Shown here: positions 22,888 through 35,239 of the stretch, one piece after another
Numbering within the stretch: the stretch's first letter is position 1
How the letters are laid out: each line of letters starts with the position of its first letter
From: Zanthoxylum bungeanum
Lineage: Eukaryota > Streptophyta > Magnoliopsida > Sapindales > Rutaceae
Direction: 5' to 3'
NCBI GenBank assembly: GCA_019454045.1
Contig: SKCR01036791.1
Location: 62,001 to 126,000, forward strand
DNA length: 64,000 nt
Made by a program: the position numbers and the translations under genes
Notes under the pieces: generated by a model
The model's database searches: none
Told to the model about the DNA's origin: nothing
The model's input: the letters and a program-made list of their open reading frames with translations, nothing else

Positions 22888-24360
22888 ATGAATTCCTTCT
22901 CAAGAAATATAGTGGGAGTAGACTTGGCCTCGATGAGGTACGAGAAGAACAAACTAAATAGAAAACTAAATCCCAGGGCCCTCAAAAGGGCAGCGACAGA
23001 ACAACCACAAGGTTATGAACTTAGAAGGTATGGTAGGGAAAGATATGAGCCTGAAAGATATGGTTTCCATATTGATGAGGAACATGATCATGTCATTGAT
23101 AATGACGATCCCACCAGTTATGACGAAGCAATGCGTGACATTGATTCAGTCAAGTGGCTTGAGGCCATGAAATCTGAAATAGACTCTATGTATCAGAATC
23201 AAGTCTGGGACTTGGTAGATGCACCTGAAGGGATAAAACCCATAGACTGCAAGTGGATTTACAAGCGTAAAACTGATGCAGAAGGCAACATCCAAACCTA
23301 TAAGGCTAGGTTGGTGGCGAAAGGTTATAGACAAATCCAAGAAATTGACTATGACAAAACCTTCTCGCCTGTCGCAATGATAAAGTCCATTCGAATTTTA
23401 CTGGCACTAGCTGCAAACTTTGATTATGAGATTTGGCAGATGGATGTCAAAACAGATTCCTTAATAGGAACCTCGTAGAGGAAGTCTATATGACACAACC
23501 TGAGGGGTTTGCATCGAAGGATGATCATAATAAAGTATGCAAGCTTAAACGATCCATTTATAGACTCAAGCAAGCCTCCAGAAGTTGGAATATATGATTT
23601 GATGAGATAATCAAAGAATTTGACTTCATCAAAAATGTAGACGAGCCTTATGTTTACAGGAAAAGTAGTGGGGGTGTATTATGTGTTGTATGTCTATGTC
23701 ATATATAATCACCGGGAATGATATTCCCATGATGCAAGCCACCAAGCAATGGTTATCTCAAAATTTCTCCATGAAAGATTTGGAGAAGCAGCCTACATCC
23801 TCGGCATTAAGATCTACTGTAATAGATCTAAAAGGTTGTTAGGACTTTCTCAATCTACATACATAGATAAAGTTTTGAAAAGATTCAAAATGGAAGATTC
23901 CAAAAGAGGTAATTTACCTACTTGTCATAGAATAAAATTATCTAAGGAGCAATATCCACATACTCCTTCAGATAGAGAGCGTATGAGTATGATCCCTTAT
24001 GCTTCAGTAATAGGATCGATCATGTACACCATGCTATGTACAAGACCTGATGTCTCTTATGCTCTTAGCATAACGAGCAGGTATCAGAAAAATCCTGGTG
24101 AGCAACATTGGGCAGCTGTCAAAACAATCCTCAAGTATCTGAGAAGAACTAAGGATGTGTTTTTGACATACAGAGATTGTTATGAGATGAAAGTCATTGG
24201 TTACTGTGATGCGAGCTTTCAGATCGATAGGGATGACAACAGATCACAAACTGAATATCTGTTTACTTTGAATGGCAGTGCTGTTAGTTGGAAAAGCTTA
24301 AAGTAGTCAACTACATCGGACTCCACCACTGAAGCCGAGTATATTGCAGGCATCTGAGGC
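22888..24360 (+). pseudogene. S reverse transcriptase and RNase H
   Basis: Copia RT (RVT_2 type): VKWLEAMKSEIDSMYQNQVW, then CKWIYKRKTDAEGN, ARLVAKGYRQ and IWQMDVKT up to 23478. A frameshift follows, then [19 protein letters not shown] at 23540-23590. The catalytic Y-V-D-D box expected near 23680 is scrambled. The frame recovers at 23749 with AAYILGIKI, SQSTYIDKVLKRFKMED, RPDVSYALSI and the RNase H segment VIGYCDASFQ, ending at a stop at 24304. The tail (TTEAEY-like) persists to about 24360. No active polymerase is possible. Confidence 0.92.
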
Positions 24361-24679
24361 AGCTAAAGAGACAATATGGATAAAGAAGTTCATCACGGAG
24401 CTGGAAGTACTTCATGTGATAAAGAATGGCGTCACGATGTACTTTGACAACACGGGCGCCATTGCTCAATCAAAGGAACCAAGGTCCAAACTGAAATCTA
24501 AGCATGTACTCAGGTGATTTCATCTCATCAGGGAGATTGTTGAGAGAAAAAAAGTTATTATAGAGAAAATACCCACATAAGATAATCTTGCAGATTCTCT
24601 GACTAAAGGGTTGACTCAACAAAAGCATGATAGACACACCCGAGAGTATGGTGTCCAGATTCATACTAGTTGGCTATAG

Positions 24680-24693
24680 TGCAAGTGGGAGAT
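24680..24693 (+). promoter_or_regulatory. Polypurine tract of S
   Basis: GTGCAAGTGGGAGAT abuts the 3' LTR TGTTAGGG; this is the usual plant copia PPT form. Confidence 0.88.
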
Positions 24694-25861
24694 TGTTAGG
24701 GATATTCCCTATACCCAACTTGTGGATGGGCTATATGTACATGTATTTGTAATATTTTTCATTAATTAATAAAATGGCAATCTTTATTATACGTGTCTTA
24801 CATAAATTATATGAATCATCAAACACTGTAATAAAGCCCTTGGAGTAATAAGATGATGGCTTCCACGCATTTTGAGAATCATTACTCTCAAATGTTCCTA
24901 GTCATAGTTTTGTGAATAATCTGGGCGTTCACAAAGCGGAGAGACTAGCATGATGATATGATCCGCCCTAAGTGAGGTAGCCGATCTCATAGGCTACTAG
25001 CGGAGATCCGTCCGCTTGGTGTATCACATGGATGCATAATTTGCTCGTGTCTATCGAACTGACCACCGAAAGTTTTCACATGGAGTGTTTATCCCATGTG
25101 TCTGTGAGAACTTTCATGTATCGACTGTATGACTAGTCCTTAGACTTGAGGTCTTTACAATCTTATGTGTGGATCAAATAACTTTGATATTCTCCTTCCC
25201 CGGTTCAAAAGATCCAGTCATAAGGGTATGATTGGGTCATTGTTTAAACACATGAAGTTTTTAAAGATACAATAGAGAATCGCCACTCTCTCGGATAATA
25301 TTTTCTTATAAAAGTAATATTCATATTCGCGGGTTGATATGTGTGATCAGTGCTTGAGACCGTGGTTGTAGTGGAAGAATCATGTGAGATTCTTGGGTTA
25401 GTACGATTCATGACATTATCAACATCATACCTTTGACCATATGGGTAGACACTTTCCGTACCCTAGGTCAAAAGGTGGGGATACAGTGAGCCGATGGACC
25501 GTATCATATGTAAATCGCATACAGAATGGGTATATATCTTCCTTCTCATTTTGGGGTCTTGGCATGTTGCTAGATGTCAACCTTGGTCATTGAAATCGAA
25601 TGACCATCTGATCGGAGGATAATTTATGTTCGATTAAATTATCATGATTCATTTCATGTCCAACTTGAGGGGAACCCAAAAGGTCACACACAACAAAGTC
25701 GAAATCAATGGTTAACAGTACACAGTACAAATTTAACAACATATATGATTGCTGTAGGAATTGTTCATAAATGGTTCAATGTGTTTAAATTATTGAACAG
25801 ATCATTTATGAGGTTCCATAGTGGCTTAGGGATTGGTGAATGACGATAGGGGCAATTAGGG
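24694..25861 (+). repeat. Truncated 3' LTR of S
   Basis: Matches 17530-18680 with small differences and stops abruptly about 770 bp short of the LTR end. It passes straight into antisense W reverse transcriptase (RT thumb) at 25862. The TATA box and R/U5 are missing. Confidence 0.9.
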
Positions 25862-27640
25862 CAGCGATCTTTCATGCAAGTCGCATGACGTCATTTGGGG
25901 TCGAAAGAGAAGGAATATTGAGGATGAACTTAATTTGTTCTAGGTTGACTTCTATACCACGTCGAGTGACTAGGTAATCGAGAAATTTCTCAGAGGCTAC
26001 ACCGAAGGTGCACTTGGTGGGATTCAGTTTCATACCGTATTTATTCATTACGTCAAACGCCTCTTTCAAGTGCTATAAGTGTTGCTCGACTTGTAATGAC
26101 TTTACTAGCATGTCATCGATGTAGACTTCCATGGTTTTTCCAATTTGGTGGGAGAACATTTTGTTGACGAGGCGTTGGTAGGTGGCTCCAGTATTCTTAA
26201 GTCTGAATGATATCACCTCATAGCAGTAGATCCCTCTATTTGTGACAAAAGCCATTTTCTCTTGGTCTTCTGGGTGCATGAGGATTTGATTGTAGTCAGA
26301 ATATGCATCCATGAAACTTAGCAACTCATGCGCAGCCGTAGCGTCGACCATCGAATCGATATGAGGTAGGGGAAATGAATTTTTCGAGCAAGCCTTGTTT
26401 AAGTCAGTGAAGTCGATGCAGACTCGCCATTTTCCATTCTTCTTTCGAACTACCATAACATTTGCAAGCTACTCCGGGTACTGGACTTCCTTGATGGCTC
26501 CGTTTTCCAACAGCTTCTGAACTTCTTCATCGATGACTCGGTTCCTTTTCAAAGTGAACTTCCTCATTTTCTGTCTAACGAGAGTGTAGTCTGGATCCAC
26601 CTGTAGTTCGTGGGTTATCGTCTCTGGATTTATACATGTCATGTCTTCATGAGATCAGGAAAAATAGTTGTGTTGTTCTTTGGGGAAGTCAATCAAATTC
26701 GCGAGTATCTTGGGTTCAAGATGGGCTCCAATCTGGGTTTTGTGGTATGGGAAGAGTGGGTGGATTTGGACCTCGTCGAGTTCCTCAACTTTGGGAGAAT
26801 TGAGGTTGACTCGATAAGATCCCTTCTGTAATTGCTATGCCGACTGGGTTTTTGCCTTGATGGTCGTTTGGTCACAACTCCTGTAAGCAAGTTAACCCCC
26901 TTTGATTTCTTGGACACCCCATTTGGTGGGGAACTTCAAAACTTGATGGTAGGTGGATGAGATTGCTCTCATATCGTGAATCCAAGGTCGACCCACTATC
27001 AAGTTGTAGGCTGAAGGGCAATCCAAGGCCAAAAATGTAGTGATCTTGTTGACTCCACTCGCGTATACTGGGAGTGAAATCTCACCCAATGTAAATTTTT
27101 TCTCCCCACTGAAGCCTATTAAGGCTATCGATTGATGATTTATCTTCTTCATCTTTCCTCCTATGTCAGCGAGAGCACTAGTGGAGATGATGTTGGCTGA
27201 GGATCATGTGTCAATCAACACTCTATTGATCATAAAATTAGCCACATGTAGAGAGATTACCAGTGCGTTGTGATGAGGATTCATATGACTGGAGTTCTTA
27301 TCGTCAGTGAATTCAATTGCCAGGTTATTATAGTCTCATTCTATCATCATCGTAGAATGGGATGTAACCGTAGTTACAATTCTGGTGTGTTGTTTCGCAG
27401 AAGAATATGAGACTCCACTGACTTCTGATCCCCTTGAAATGAAGTTAACAGTGTTGTTTATTGGTGGGGGAGGTTGCAGACCATTTATTTGTTCAACCCT
27501 GTCATCCCGTCTTGCTATGGTAGCTTTCCCCTTCTCCGTGAGCAGGTCATACACAATCGGTTGTCGTATGACCCTAGTCTCGATGGAATTCACATCATCT
27601 ACTCTTATCTTTCCTCGCATAGCATTCTTTGGAGCATAGA
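25862..27640 (-). pseudogene. W protease and reverse transcriptase
   Basis: Minus strand. The protease active site near 27210 reads VLIDT followed by a stop where Gly is expected, then SSANIIS. The protease body at 26892-27152 has LPVYASGV and YNLIVGRPWIHDMRAISSTY. The RT starts near 26610 (LVRQKMRKFTLKRNRVIDEE, in pieces). It continues at 26073-26456 with KKNGKWRVCIDFTDLNKAC, MDAYSDYNQI, an altered FRLKNTGATYQRLV block and an intact YIDDMLVKS. Then 25872-26069 has MNKYGMKLNPTKCTFGV and FLDYLVTRRGIE. It ends at DVMRLA at the copia junction. Region 27336-27640 is the linker between gag and protease. Confidence 0.9.
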
Positions 27641-27799
27641 TGCCATCTTACTTCATTGCCCATCTTCTTGAGGACTGGGACTAGTTCCCTCGGAGAGACA
27701 GTGAAGTTGTAGTCTGGGAGTCTGGGGATGTCGTAAGGAGCTTTATCTCTACTGCTATATGGTAGTGGTCGTCGTTCGAAACTTTTATTGAGAAGGCGA

Positions 27800-28894
27800 T
27801 GGTCCCTCATTTGATGGACTTTTCGATCGGCTGACTGTTAGCCTTTTCTATTAAATTCTTTGGGTCGTTTGGGAGGATTATTGTCTTTCCCCCTTGTAGA
27901 TTGAAGGATTTTTCTCTCTTCTTATTTCTTTTATCCTCCTCCCATCTAATTTTTATTTGAGCTTGGGCCATTGCTTGATCCATGGTGTAGCTTCGGACTT
28001 TCGTTAACCTCTTATAGAGCCCGCTGTCTGCTAGTAATCCGTTCCTGAAGGCTTCAATTGTAGTCGGCTGGTGGAGGTCTGGAATAGTTATCATTTTCTT
28101 GTTGAAGCGCGCCACATAGCTTCACAGAGATTCTCCCATGCGCTGTTGTATGGCGTTGAGGTCTTTTATGGTCTTTTCAAGTTTGCAGGAACTTGCGAAA
28201 TGCTCCAAGAATTTGTCGGATAACTCTTGGTAGGATCCAATCGACCGATACGATAGATTGATAAACCAGGTGAGGGCTGGGCCTGCCAACGATTCGCCAA
28301 AATCTCTACACATGCCAGCCTCCCACTGGTGTGGAGCCAGACCTGTGGACATCATCTTGTATTTATAATTAATTACGTGTCTGGGTCAGTGGATCCATCG
28401 TATAACTTCATATCAGAAATGCTGAATTTCCTCAGGAGTTCGATAGAAGCAATGGCCTCTAGGAAAATAGTATCTAAGATCGTATCTATTCTTTCTTTCC
28501 TCACAGATAGTCTAACACCCGGTAGGCTGGAAAGAATTGCCTCCTTGAACTCTTGCATCTCCCAATGCATTGAGGAAGTGATATGTTGTGTCTGGTTGAT
28601 CGGAAAAGTGCGCTGATTCCTTTCTTGATTTGGTGGATGATTGTCTGATGGTGGATCATCGTCTGCTTCATTATTAAATGCCTCCAATAAGTTGGATCGA
28701 AGAGTATGATGATTCGGGAGGTCTGGAGCTCCTCGTCGTTGAAAAGTAGAGGAAATTTGTTCCAACTGCTTCTGGAGATCCGTGTTGGAGCTTCACATGG
28801 CTGAGTTTTCCTCCTCCAACACTCGTAGTCGTTCTTGGAGGATGGCCAACTGAGTGGCCATAGGATTTGGTGTCTACTCTCCATTTGAAGCCAT
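27800..28894 (-). pseudogene. W gag
   Basis: ATG at 28894 (minus) is followed shortly by a stop. The gag core reads MKLYDGSTDPDT, ALTWFINLSYRSIGSYQELS, FLEHFASSCKLEKTIKDLNA and QAMAQAQIKIRWEEDKRNKK, as in plant Tat gypsy capsid proteins. The same protein is encoded by Y at 33105-34150 on the other strand. At least three stops or shifts are present. Confidence 0.9.
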
Positions 28895-28954
28895 GGATTG
28901 TTCTATTGTAAGAGTTGTAGACTGAGATGTGTTCGCTTGTAATAAATCGCTAAG

Positions 28955-28975
28955 GCCCCACAGTGGGCGCCAAAT
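28955..28975 (-). promoter_or_regulatory. Primer-binding site of W
   Basis: Minus strand TTTGGCGCCCACTGTGGGGC directly follows the 5' LTR. The Y element has the near-identical TTTGGCGCCCACCGTGAGGC at the same place. Confidence 0.85.
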
Positions 28976-29670
28976 TATAGACGTTGGTTTTCACCTGAGG
29001 TCCATAATCGAGAATTCGTAGAGAGGTGGGGCACTAGCGATCCTGTAAAACAAAAGTAAAGTGAACGTGAAGAGTCTACCTACCGGTGTGGTGGGTGCCA
29101 TAGGCACTCTGACGCTCAATTCAGTAATGGAAATGAACGATAAATATGATAAAAGAATGAGCAAGGTCTGAGGATAATTTGATCCCTGTAGGCTTTTGTG
29201 GAGTATGGAGGTTCCGGGGGGTTCCGATGAGAATGATTAAGCTCATAGTTGTATTGCTTAAGTTGGAATCAAGACGTTTAAGCTTGTTAGTATTAGAATT
29301 ATGGGGGTTATCTCTGAGTGTCTTCATTACCAAATATGTTTTTTATAGATCTAAAAAATAAAGTTCTAATGCGTGCATTTAATGAGGATGGCCCTCACTA
29401 ACATGCTACCTCCTATTTTCAACGTTGTGGCAGTTGATTGTTCGGAGGACAATTAATTGCATGATCTGACCTCATCTCTCGGTAGGAAAGATGAGGTTTG
29501 ACTTGGAACTGGGATTGCCAAGTAATCGACCCAAACTCAATACTGGTATTGCAAAGTTTCGGCCTTACTCTTATGTAATCATGTGAACTGCTGAGGATGC
29601 AGGGCAGTTTCAAGTATTGGGCTAAAGGTGAAAAGATGAAAATACTCTTGGCCCAAATTTGGCCCGTACA
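28976..29670 (-). repeat. 5' LTR of W
   Basis: 695 bp, pair of 10556-11253. The outer end is TGTACGGGCC (minus) at 29670. The inner end reads TATA instead of TACA, consistent with one C-to-T change. Confidence 0.92.
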
Positions 29671-30446
29671 GTGATATGATCCAAAATTGGCCTGGTCAGA
29701 TTGGTATATTTGGATCATTTTGGTGGATTTGGAAGATTCCTTATGTTCCGGAGCTTAGGCCATGCATGCGACTTTATATAAAAGTTTTATTATGTATAAA
29801 GCATGTATGAATGAGTCTTGGACGTGCATGGACAGCCTTGATTGATTTTGGGCTTAATTTCTAAATGATGTATTTTAACGGTAAATTTATCATATGATGC
29901 ATGATTTTGGTGAATCAAGTTGCGTTGAAAAGAAGACTCGGAGATCTACAACTTTCTTGTTCACGTCAAAGTCAAATTCGGAAAATGCAAACTCAAGTTA
30001 TCCCTACAGTTTTTTATGTTTTATGTTCTTAAGATTATATTATGTTTAGGTATTGGGCTGACCTTTAATTAAATTAAAAAACCCATGCATAAAATTTTAT
30101 GTGTTATTGGGTTTATTTTACTAGAGTTTTATTATGTATGAGTAGAATTAGGGTTAGCCACCTATTTAAAGGGGCATTATTCATTGTAATTGATAATTAA
30201 TTAACAACCTATCTTTTAATAAAAATAATAATTATTTTCGTGAGACTTGAGTAACCTTAAACTTGTCCTCATTGCATTTGGCTTATCAAAGGTTTGTTAA
30301 CCCTTTGTGGCGTGCCCCTTAGCACTCTACGTTTATGTTGCTAGTTCTTCAGAGGTTTAGAGTTTGAATACGAACTGACTTGGCTTTCTTGGGAATGATC
30401 TCAATCTCGTGAGTGTTTTTGGCTTGTTCCAGATAAGTTTTCATCA

Positions 30447-30734
30447 CTTGGTAATTGGCTTTCTCCATCTTATATTCTACTACACATGAAAGTTGCTGTG
30501 AAAGTGACTTCACATATTCTCTTACTTCGTTTTCAACTTTACTCCGCAAAGCATGGTTATATTGCTCAACAAATGTTTCAATGTTCTTTTTGAATTAACA
30601 TACCCATCAAAGAAGGCGTTCATACTTTCACTACGTTGAGTTATTAATATGTCTGTCAGGCACTGACTATTCTTTAGAAAACATGAAACGTAATGATGTC
30701 TCTCCTGATATAACCCACTAAGCCATTCATTAAC
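30447..30734 (-). pseudogene. FAR1-related (FRS) gene, downstream segment
   Basis: Continues the minus-strand FRS coding sequence of 62115-63849 after the 31-kb insertion. It reads NEWLSGLYQERHHYVSCFL, TQRSESMNAFFDGYVNSK and, after a one-base shift, FVEQYNHALRSKVENE and ending near YKMEK at about 30470. RSESMN.FFDGYVN is a signature of the MULE-derived transposase domain of FRS proteins. The SWIM zinc finger expected further on is absent. The sequence instead meets the T LTR and, behind it, NRP exons on the same strand. Confidence 0.85.
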
Positions 30735-31083
30735 TGTTGGGGTTTTAATATCATCACGGCGGCGCAGCGGAAGAAGCGCTGTTCAAGCGAAATCTTAGTT
30801 TAAAATTTTTAAAATTACGAATAAACTATTTAATATCCAACATTAATAATTCATTCATATTTCACCTAAACATATTTATTCGATATCAAATAATGATATA
30901 AATAATAAAGAAACACATCAAAACTTTTACGAAAACATTTTTTTTTTCCCCTAAAATAGCATAAAATGCGTTTCCGACCGAACCGACCGACCATTGCATA
31001 TGGGGACTGCCCATGTCAGCCCCAAAAACATTTGAACAGTTCATGTATTGTCCGAGCAGTGACCATTTAACTATTTGGGCAGC

Positions 31084-31131
31084 CGTTACCCGGTAACGCC
31101 GTTACCCGGTAACACCGTTACCCGGTAACGC
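31084..31131. repeat. Three 16-bp near-palindromic tandem units
   Basis: CGTTACCCGGTAACGC repeated three times with one or two differences. Each unit is itself almost self-complementary. X copy A has only a single diverged version (near 8214-8250), so the array expanded in copy B. Confidence 0.85.
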
Positions 31132-32431
31132 CTTTTTTTACCGTTTTCACGTAATTTCACTCCGAAATAATTTTCGATAATTATTTTTCTTAGGCAATTA
31201 AAATAAACCAATTTATTTTAATTACACAATACTCAAAAACATATTTTTATCACAAAAATCAGATTTTTCTCATAATTACCGTGAGACCCCAATGATTTTT
31301 ATTTTGATCATTTTAGTCCTAATTTGTCAAATACAAATTTGGATGATTCCAAATCAGTTCTAAAATGATTTTCAACGTGTCTAACACATCAAAATACAAA
31401 TTTCAACAAAAACCCCACTAAATTCCAAAATTGCCGAGAACACTCTAAAGGTTTCCAAATTTTACAATTTAGTCCAATCTTGTTCAAAATAAGTCAAGAT
31501 CAAATCCAATCAATCCCAAATTTAATACACATCATATATAAATCATAATACATCACATATATGAAAAGCCCCAAAATTGGAATAGGTTAAGAATACTAAT
31601 TTCTCAAATTACTCCAATTGATCAATTTACACTAAATTGAATAAATTCAACACTTTAATCAATTCTTTAACACACCAAACAAGTCTCACAACTTTGAAAC
31701 AACTCAAGAATAATTCTAGGTCATCAATAAGTGGCCTAACAACTCTAGAATGACAACAAGATCATCAAATAATCAAAGTGTGCTTATATACCATTTATAA
31801 GCATACTTTGTTAAACACACATGCATACATCTTTCATTCATGCTTCCAACCATCAAAACACAAACAAGAAAGAGTAGAAAAACTTAAAAACTACACATGT
31901 TGTAGCCAAGAACAAAAGGAACAAGTTTCCCTCTAATGGAAAGTTGGAAATACTTACTAAATTCCAAGCTTTCTTTGATTTGCTTCTTGTTTCTTCCCCT
32001 TTTCTCTCAACTTTGTTTTTGTTTATATTTTGGAGGCTTGAACTTGTGAAGCAAATGAAAAAAAATAAAACCTTTAAATACCTTAGGTCATGGCCAAAAT
32101 TTGGTGGAAAAACAAAACAATTTTTTTTCAAAATTTCCAAACAAATATCTAAGAAGATATTTTATTTTTTAACAATTAAAGAAGCAAAGATCATTTTGAT
32201 AACCATCACCTTTAATGTAAAGTCAAACTTATACACTTTAATCATTTCCTAACTTTATCATAATGGTAGATATTTATATTTTAAATACTTTAATCATTTA
32301 ACAATTAAACAATTAAATAATTAATTAAATACAAATATCTCAAATATATGTATTATATTTACTTTAAATATCTCAAATGCATATATTAACGATATATGTC
32401 AAATATCAGAATTTGACATTTAATTAATATG

Positions 32432-33023
32432 TGTACGGGCCAAATTTGGGCCAAAGGCATTTCCAACATTTTCACTTCAGGCCCTATGTCAGGTACAACC
32501 CAAATCCCTCCTCCAAATAGTACCCAAACAAGGCTTGGGCCAAGAACCCAATTACCTTATCAGGCCCTTACACAAGGAGAGGCCAACCTCTTGACTTACC
32601 AGCCACCTAATAAAAAAAAACGTCTTCTACGTGATTTTTGTGACTAAACCGTTACAACATCAAAATGACTATAATTTAATACATTAATGAGACCTACATT
32701 TGATACCCTATAAAAGGAGCCATAATTCAGAATGAGGAGAGGCAGGTCTGAGCTCTCATACTTGATCTCTTTAAGCTTCTTACTCTCTAAACACCGGCCA
32801 CCGCCCTCACGGCAGTCAACAAAAGTCAAGGTAACATCAAACCTTACTCTTCCATTATTTACAGCTCATCTTCACTACTGACTTGAGCGACAGAGTGCCT
32901 ACGACACCCACCACACCGGTGGGCAGTACTCCCCGCTCTTTCTACCTTTGTTTTACAGGATCGTTAGTGCTATCATACTATAAATTCTCGATTGTAGACC
33001 TCGGGTGAAAACCAGCATCCACA
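32432..33023 (+). repeat. 5' LTR of Y
   Basis: TGTACGGGCC...CATCCACA; TATA box CTATAAAAGG at 32709-32718. Paired with 38472-39062. Confidence 0.93.
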
Positions 33024-33024
33024 A

Positions 33025-33045
33025 TTTGGCGCCCACCGTGAGGCC
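33025..33045 (+). promoter_or_regulatory. Primer-binding site of Y
   Basis: TTTGGCGCCCACCGTGAGGCC directly after the LTR. Confidence 0.85.
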
Positions 33046-33104
33046 TTAACGATTCATAGCAGGCAAAGGCCTTTCAGTATACGGTTCCTAAAACACAACC
33101 AACC

Positions 33105-34150
33105 ATGGCTTCAAGCAGTGAGAAAACACTAGATCCTGTGACCACGCAGCTGGCCATTCTCCAAGAATGGTTACTCGTCTTAGAAGAAGAGAACTAAGCC
33201 ATGCAAAGCTCCAATATAACCCTCCAGAAGCAACTGGAGCAAATCTCCCCAACTTCCCAACGACGTGATACTTCGGACAATCCCAATAATCATACAATCT
33301 CATCTAATCTCTTGGGGGCATTCAATGATGTGGCAAACGCTGATCCGCCCTCAGACGACCATCCCTGGAACGATCCAAGAAATGAACCAATTTCCCCAGT
33401 CGACCAAGCGCAACAAGTTGTATCCAACATGCACAAATAAATGTTAGAATTCAAAGAAGAAATTTTATCCAGCCTACCCGGTGTCAGGCTACAATGTGGA
33501 AAAGTCAAGCTGGTATAATTTCTGACACTCCATTTTTGGAGACCATCACTTCCATCAAACTACCAAGAAAGTTCAGTCCTCAAGATATGAAGATGTATGA
33601 TGGATCAACTGACCTAGATGACCATGTTGTCCATTACAAATACAAGATGATGTCAACAGGTCTGGCCTCTCACCAATGAGTGGCTGAAATGTACAGAGGA
33701 TTTGGAGAAACATTAGCTGGTCATGCCCTCACCTGGTTCATCAATCTCCCATACAGATCCATCGAGTCTTACCAATAGCTAGCAGATAAATTTTTGGAGC
33801 ATTTTGAAAGTTCTTGCAAGCTTGAAAAGACCACCAATGACCTCAATGCCATCCAGCAACGGAGAGGGGAGTCCTTGCGAAGCTACGTGGCTCACTTCAA
33901 TAAAGAGAGGATAACAATCCCAGATCACCATCAGCCTACTGCAGTGGAAGCATTCAGAAATGGATTACTTTCAGAAAGTGGACTCTACAAAAAGCTCATT
34001 AAATTTCGATGCTACACAATGGATCAAGCCATGACTCTGGCTCACATTGAGATCAGATAGGAGGAGGATAAGAGGAACAATAAGAGAAGAAGCTCCACCA
34101 ACCATCACAATGAAAGAATCTTGAATCCTCCCAAACGACCTAATAAATGA
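33105..34150 (+). pseudogene. Y gag
   Basis: ATG at 33105 (MASSSEKTLDPVTTQLAILQ). Stops fall at 33196-33198 and later. Conserved blocks are MKMYDGSTDLDDHVVHYKYK (near 33590), LTWFINLPYRSIESYQ (33730) and a frame at 33794-34060 with FLEHFESSCKLEKT-type sequence and FRNGLLSESGLYKKL. The matching part of W gag confirms identity. At least four stops or shifts. Confidence 0.88.
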
Positions 34151-34446
34151 TGTGCTGGCAATATATCTCAATAAGGTGTCACTTGATGCGATTAGACCAC
34201 CAAAAAGAGCCATAGGCCACCCATTGTCACCTTGGGGACATCATAGCTTCCCAAATAAGTATTCATTGGTTACTTTAAAAAAATAAAAAAAAAATTATCC
34301 TTCACAAAACTCCAACTTATGGAGAAATCCATTTGCTCCAAACGACAACATAAACCATCATTCGGCCCAATCGACGTACTTCTCTCAGTTGACTGAGAAA
34401 GGAACAAAATGCTTCCCTCAAGTAGAACCACTTTTTCTACCACTCA

Positions 34447-35110
34447 TCCCATAAGATGAAGTAATATATCTGGCTTGAGGTGGACATCCCAGTCGACACT
34501 ACGTGTATGAAGGTTTGGCATAAGGAGGATGTCCCAGTTGACACTACGTGTATGGATGCTTGGCATGGGGAAGATGTCACAGTCGACACTACGTGTATGA
34601 AGGCTTGACATAAAGAGGATATCCCAATCGACACTATGTGTATGAAGAGTTGGCATGAGGAATATGTCCTAGTCGACACTACGTGTATGAAGAGTTGGCA
34701 TGAGGAGGATGTCATGATGGACAACACTCTAATGAAGACTTGGTGTGAAGACATTCCAGTTGATATACATGTAAGAAGACTTGGCAAAGACATCCCACTT
34801 GACACTACATGAGGATTTGGTGTGAAGACGTTCCAATCGACATGCATAACTTGGCAATGACCTCTCACTCGACAATACATGGGGATTTGGTGCGAATACG
34901 ATCCATTCGACATGCATGTATAGAGACTTTACAGGGACATTCCAGTCGACACTACCTTAATGGGGACTAGGTGTGAAGACATTCTAGTCGACATACATAA
35001 ATGCAGACTTTGAATGAAGCATATATCCCATTCAACATCTGCAAGCGTGTAGCTTGAGACATGTTGTGGATCCCATACGTGTGTACAACTTGAGGCAAAT
35101 GTGCCATTTG
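34447..35110. repeat. 45-bp tandem array in Y
   Basis: Units start at 34492, 34537, 34582, 34627, 34672 and 34717, an exact 45-bp period, then become degenerate to about 35110. Core: GTCGACACTACGTGTATGAA then GGCTTGGCATGAGGAGGATG. As 45 is a multiple of three, the minus strand holds an open 15-residue repeat (FIHVVSTGTSSLCQT and variants). No start or family supports a real protein. Confidence 0.9.
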
Positions 35111-35239
35111 ACATGGCATGGATGAAGGCTTAGTATTTGGCTGAGGTTCCACTCAACCCTACATGGAAGGATTGCCATCTCTTCCATACTACATGGATGG
35201 ATTGTCATCAACTATAGACTCCATTCGACCAAAGACCCT

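Larger units (their letters stand above)
17530..25861 (+). mobile_element. S: Ty1/copia retrotransposon with 1.9-kb LTRs, nested in W
   Basis: The plus-strand element starts TGTTAGGG at 17530. Order: 5' LTR, PBS, long leader, gag, protease, integrase, reverse transcriptase, RNase H, PPT and a 3' LTR holding only the first 1.17 kb. The long LTR, 1.4-kb leader and SIRE/Maximus-like layout suggest that group (inference). It is inserted in the RNase H region of W. The 3' end is missing together with part of W, so no TSD can be read. LTRs differ at scattered positions, and the coding frames carry many stops. Confidence 0.93.
10556..29670 (-). mobile_element. W: Tat-type Ty3/gypsy retrotransposon, nearly complete, decayed
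   Basis: Minus-strand element bounded by two LTRs (10556-11253 and 28976-29670) and a perfect GTGAT duplication (10551-10555, 29671-29675). In its own direction: 5' LTR, PBS, gag, protease, reverse transcriptase, [copia S inserted], RNase H, integrase, an additional antisense ORF, a 143-bp tandem array, PPT and 3' LTR. Antisense ORF plus tandem repeats near the 3' end are hallmarks of the plant Tat lineage. Without the nested copia it is about 10.8 kb. The junction at 25861 lacks the thumb/connection part of pol as well as the end of the copia LTR, so a deletion followed the nesting. All frames carry stops or shifts. Confidence 0.92.
10552..30446 (+). mobile_element. Solo LTR T, split by gypsy element W
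   Basis: LTR of about 775 bp. It begins TGATATGATCC (TGAT at 10552-10555, resuming after W at 29676) and ends TTTTCATCA at 30446. The flanking duplication CTTGG (10547-10551 and 30447-30451) is perfect. A TATA-like box (CTATTTAAAGG) lies near 30170, followed by a U5-like region. No partner LTR or internal sequence is present, so it is a solo LTR. W inserted four bases inside its 5' end. T lies at the junction between the NRP exons and the FRS fragment. Confidence 0.75.

Noticed and set aside
34447..34735. Regular repeats that could suggest a CRISPR array
   Set aside because: Units are contiguous tandem copies without unique spacers, in a plant retrotransposon.
34437..34913. 158-codon minus-strand frame with 15-residue repeats
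   Set aside because: Product of the 45-bp array. The sister element W has no matching frame and there is no start context.
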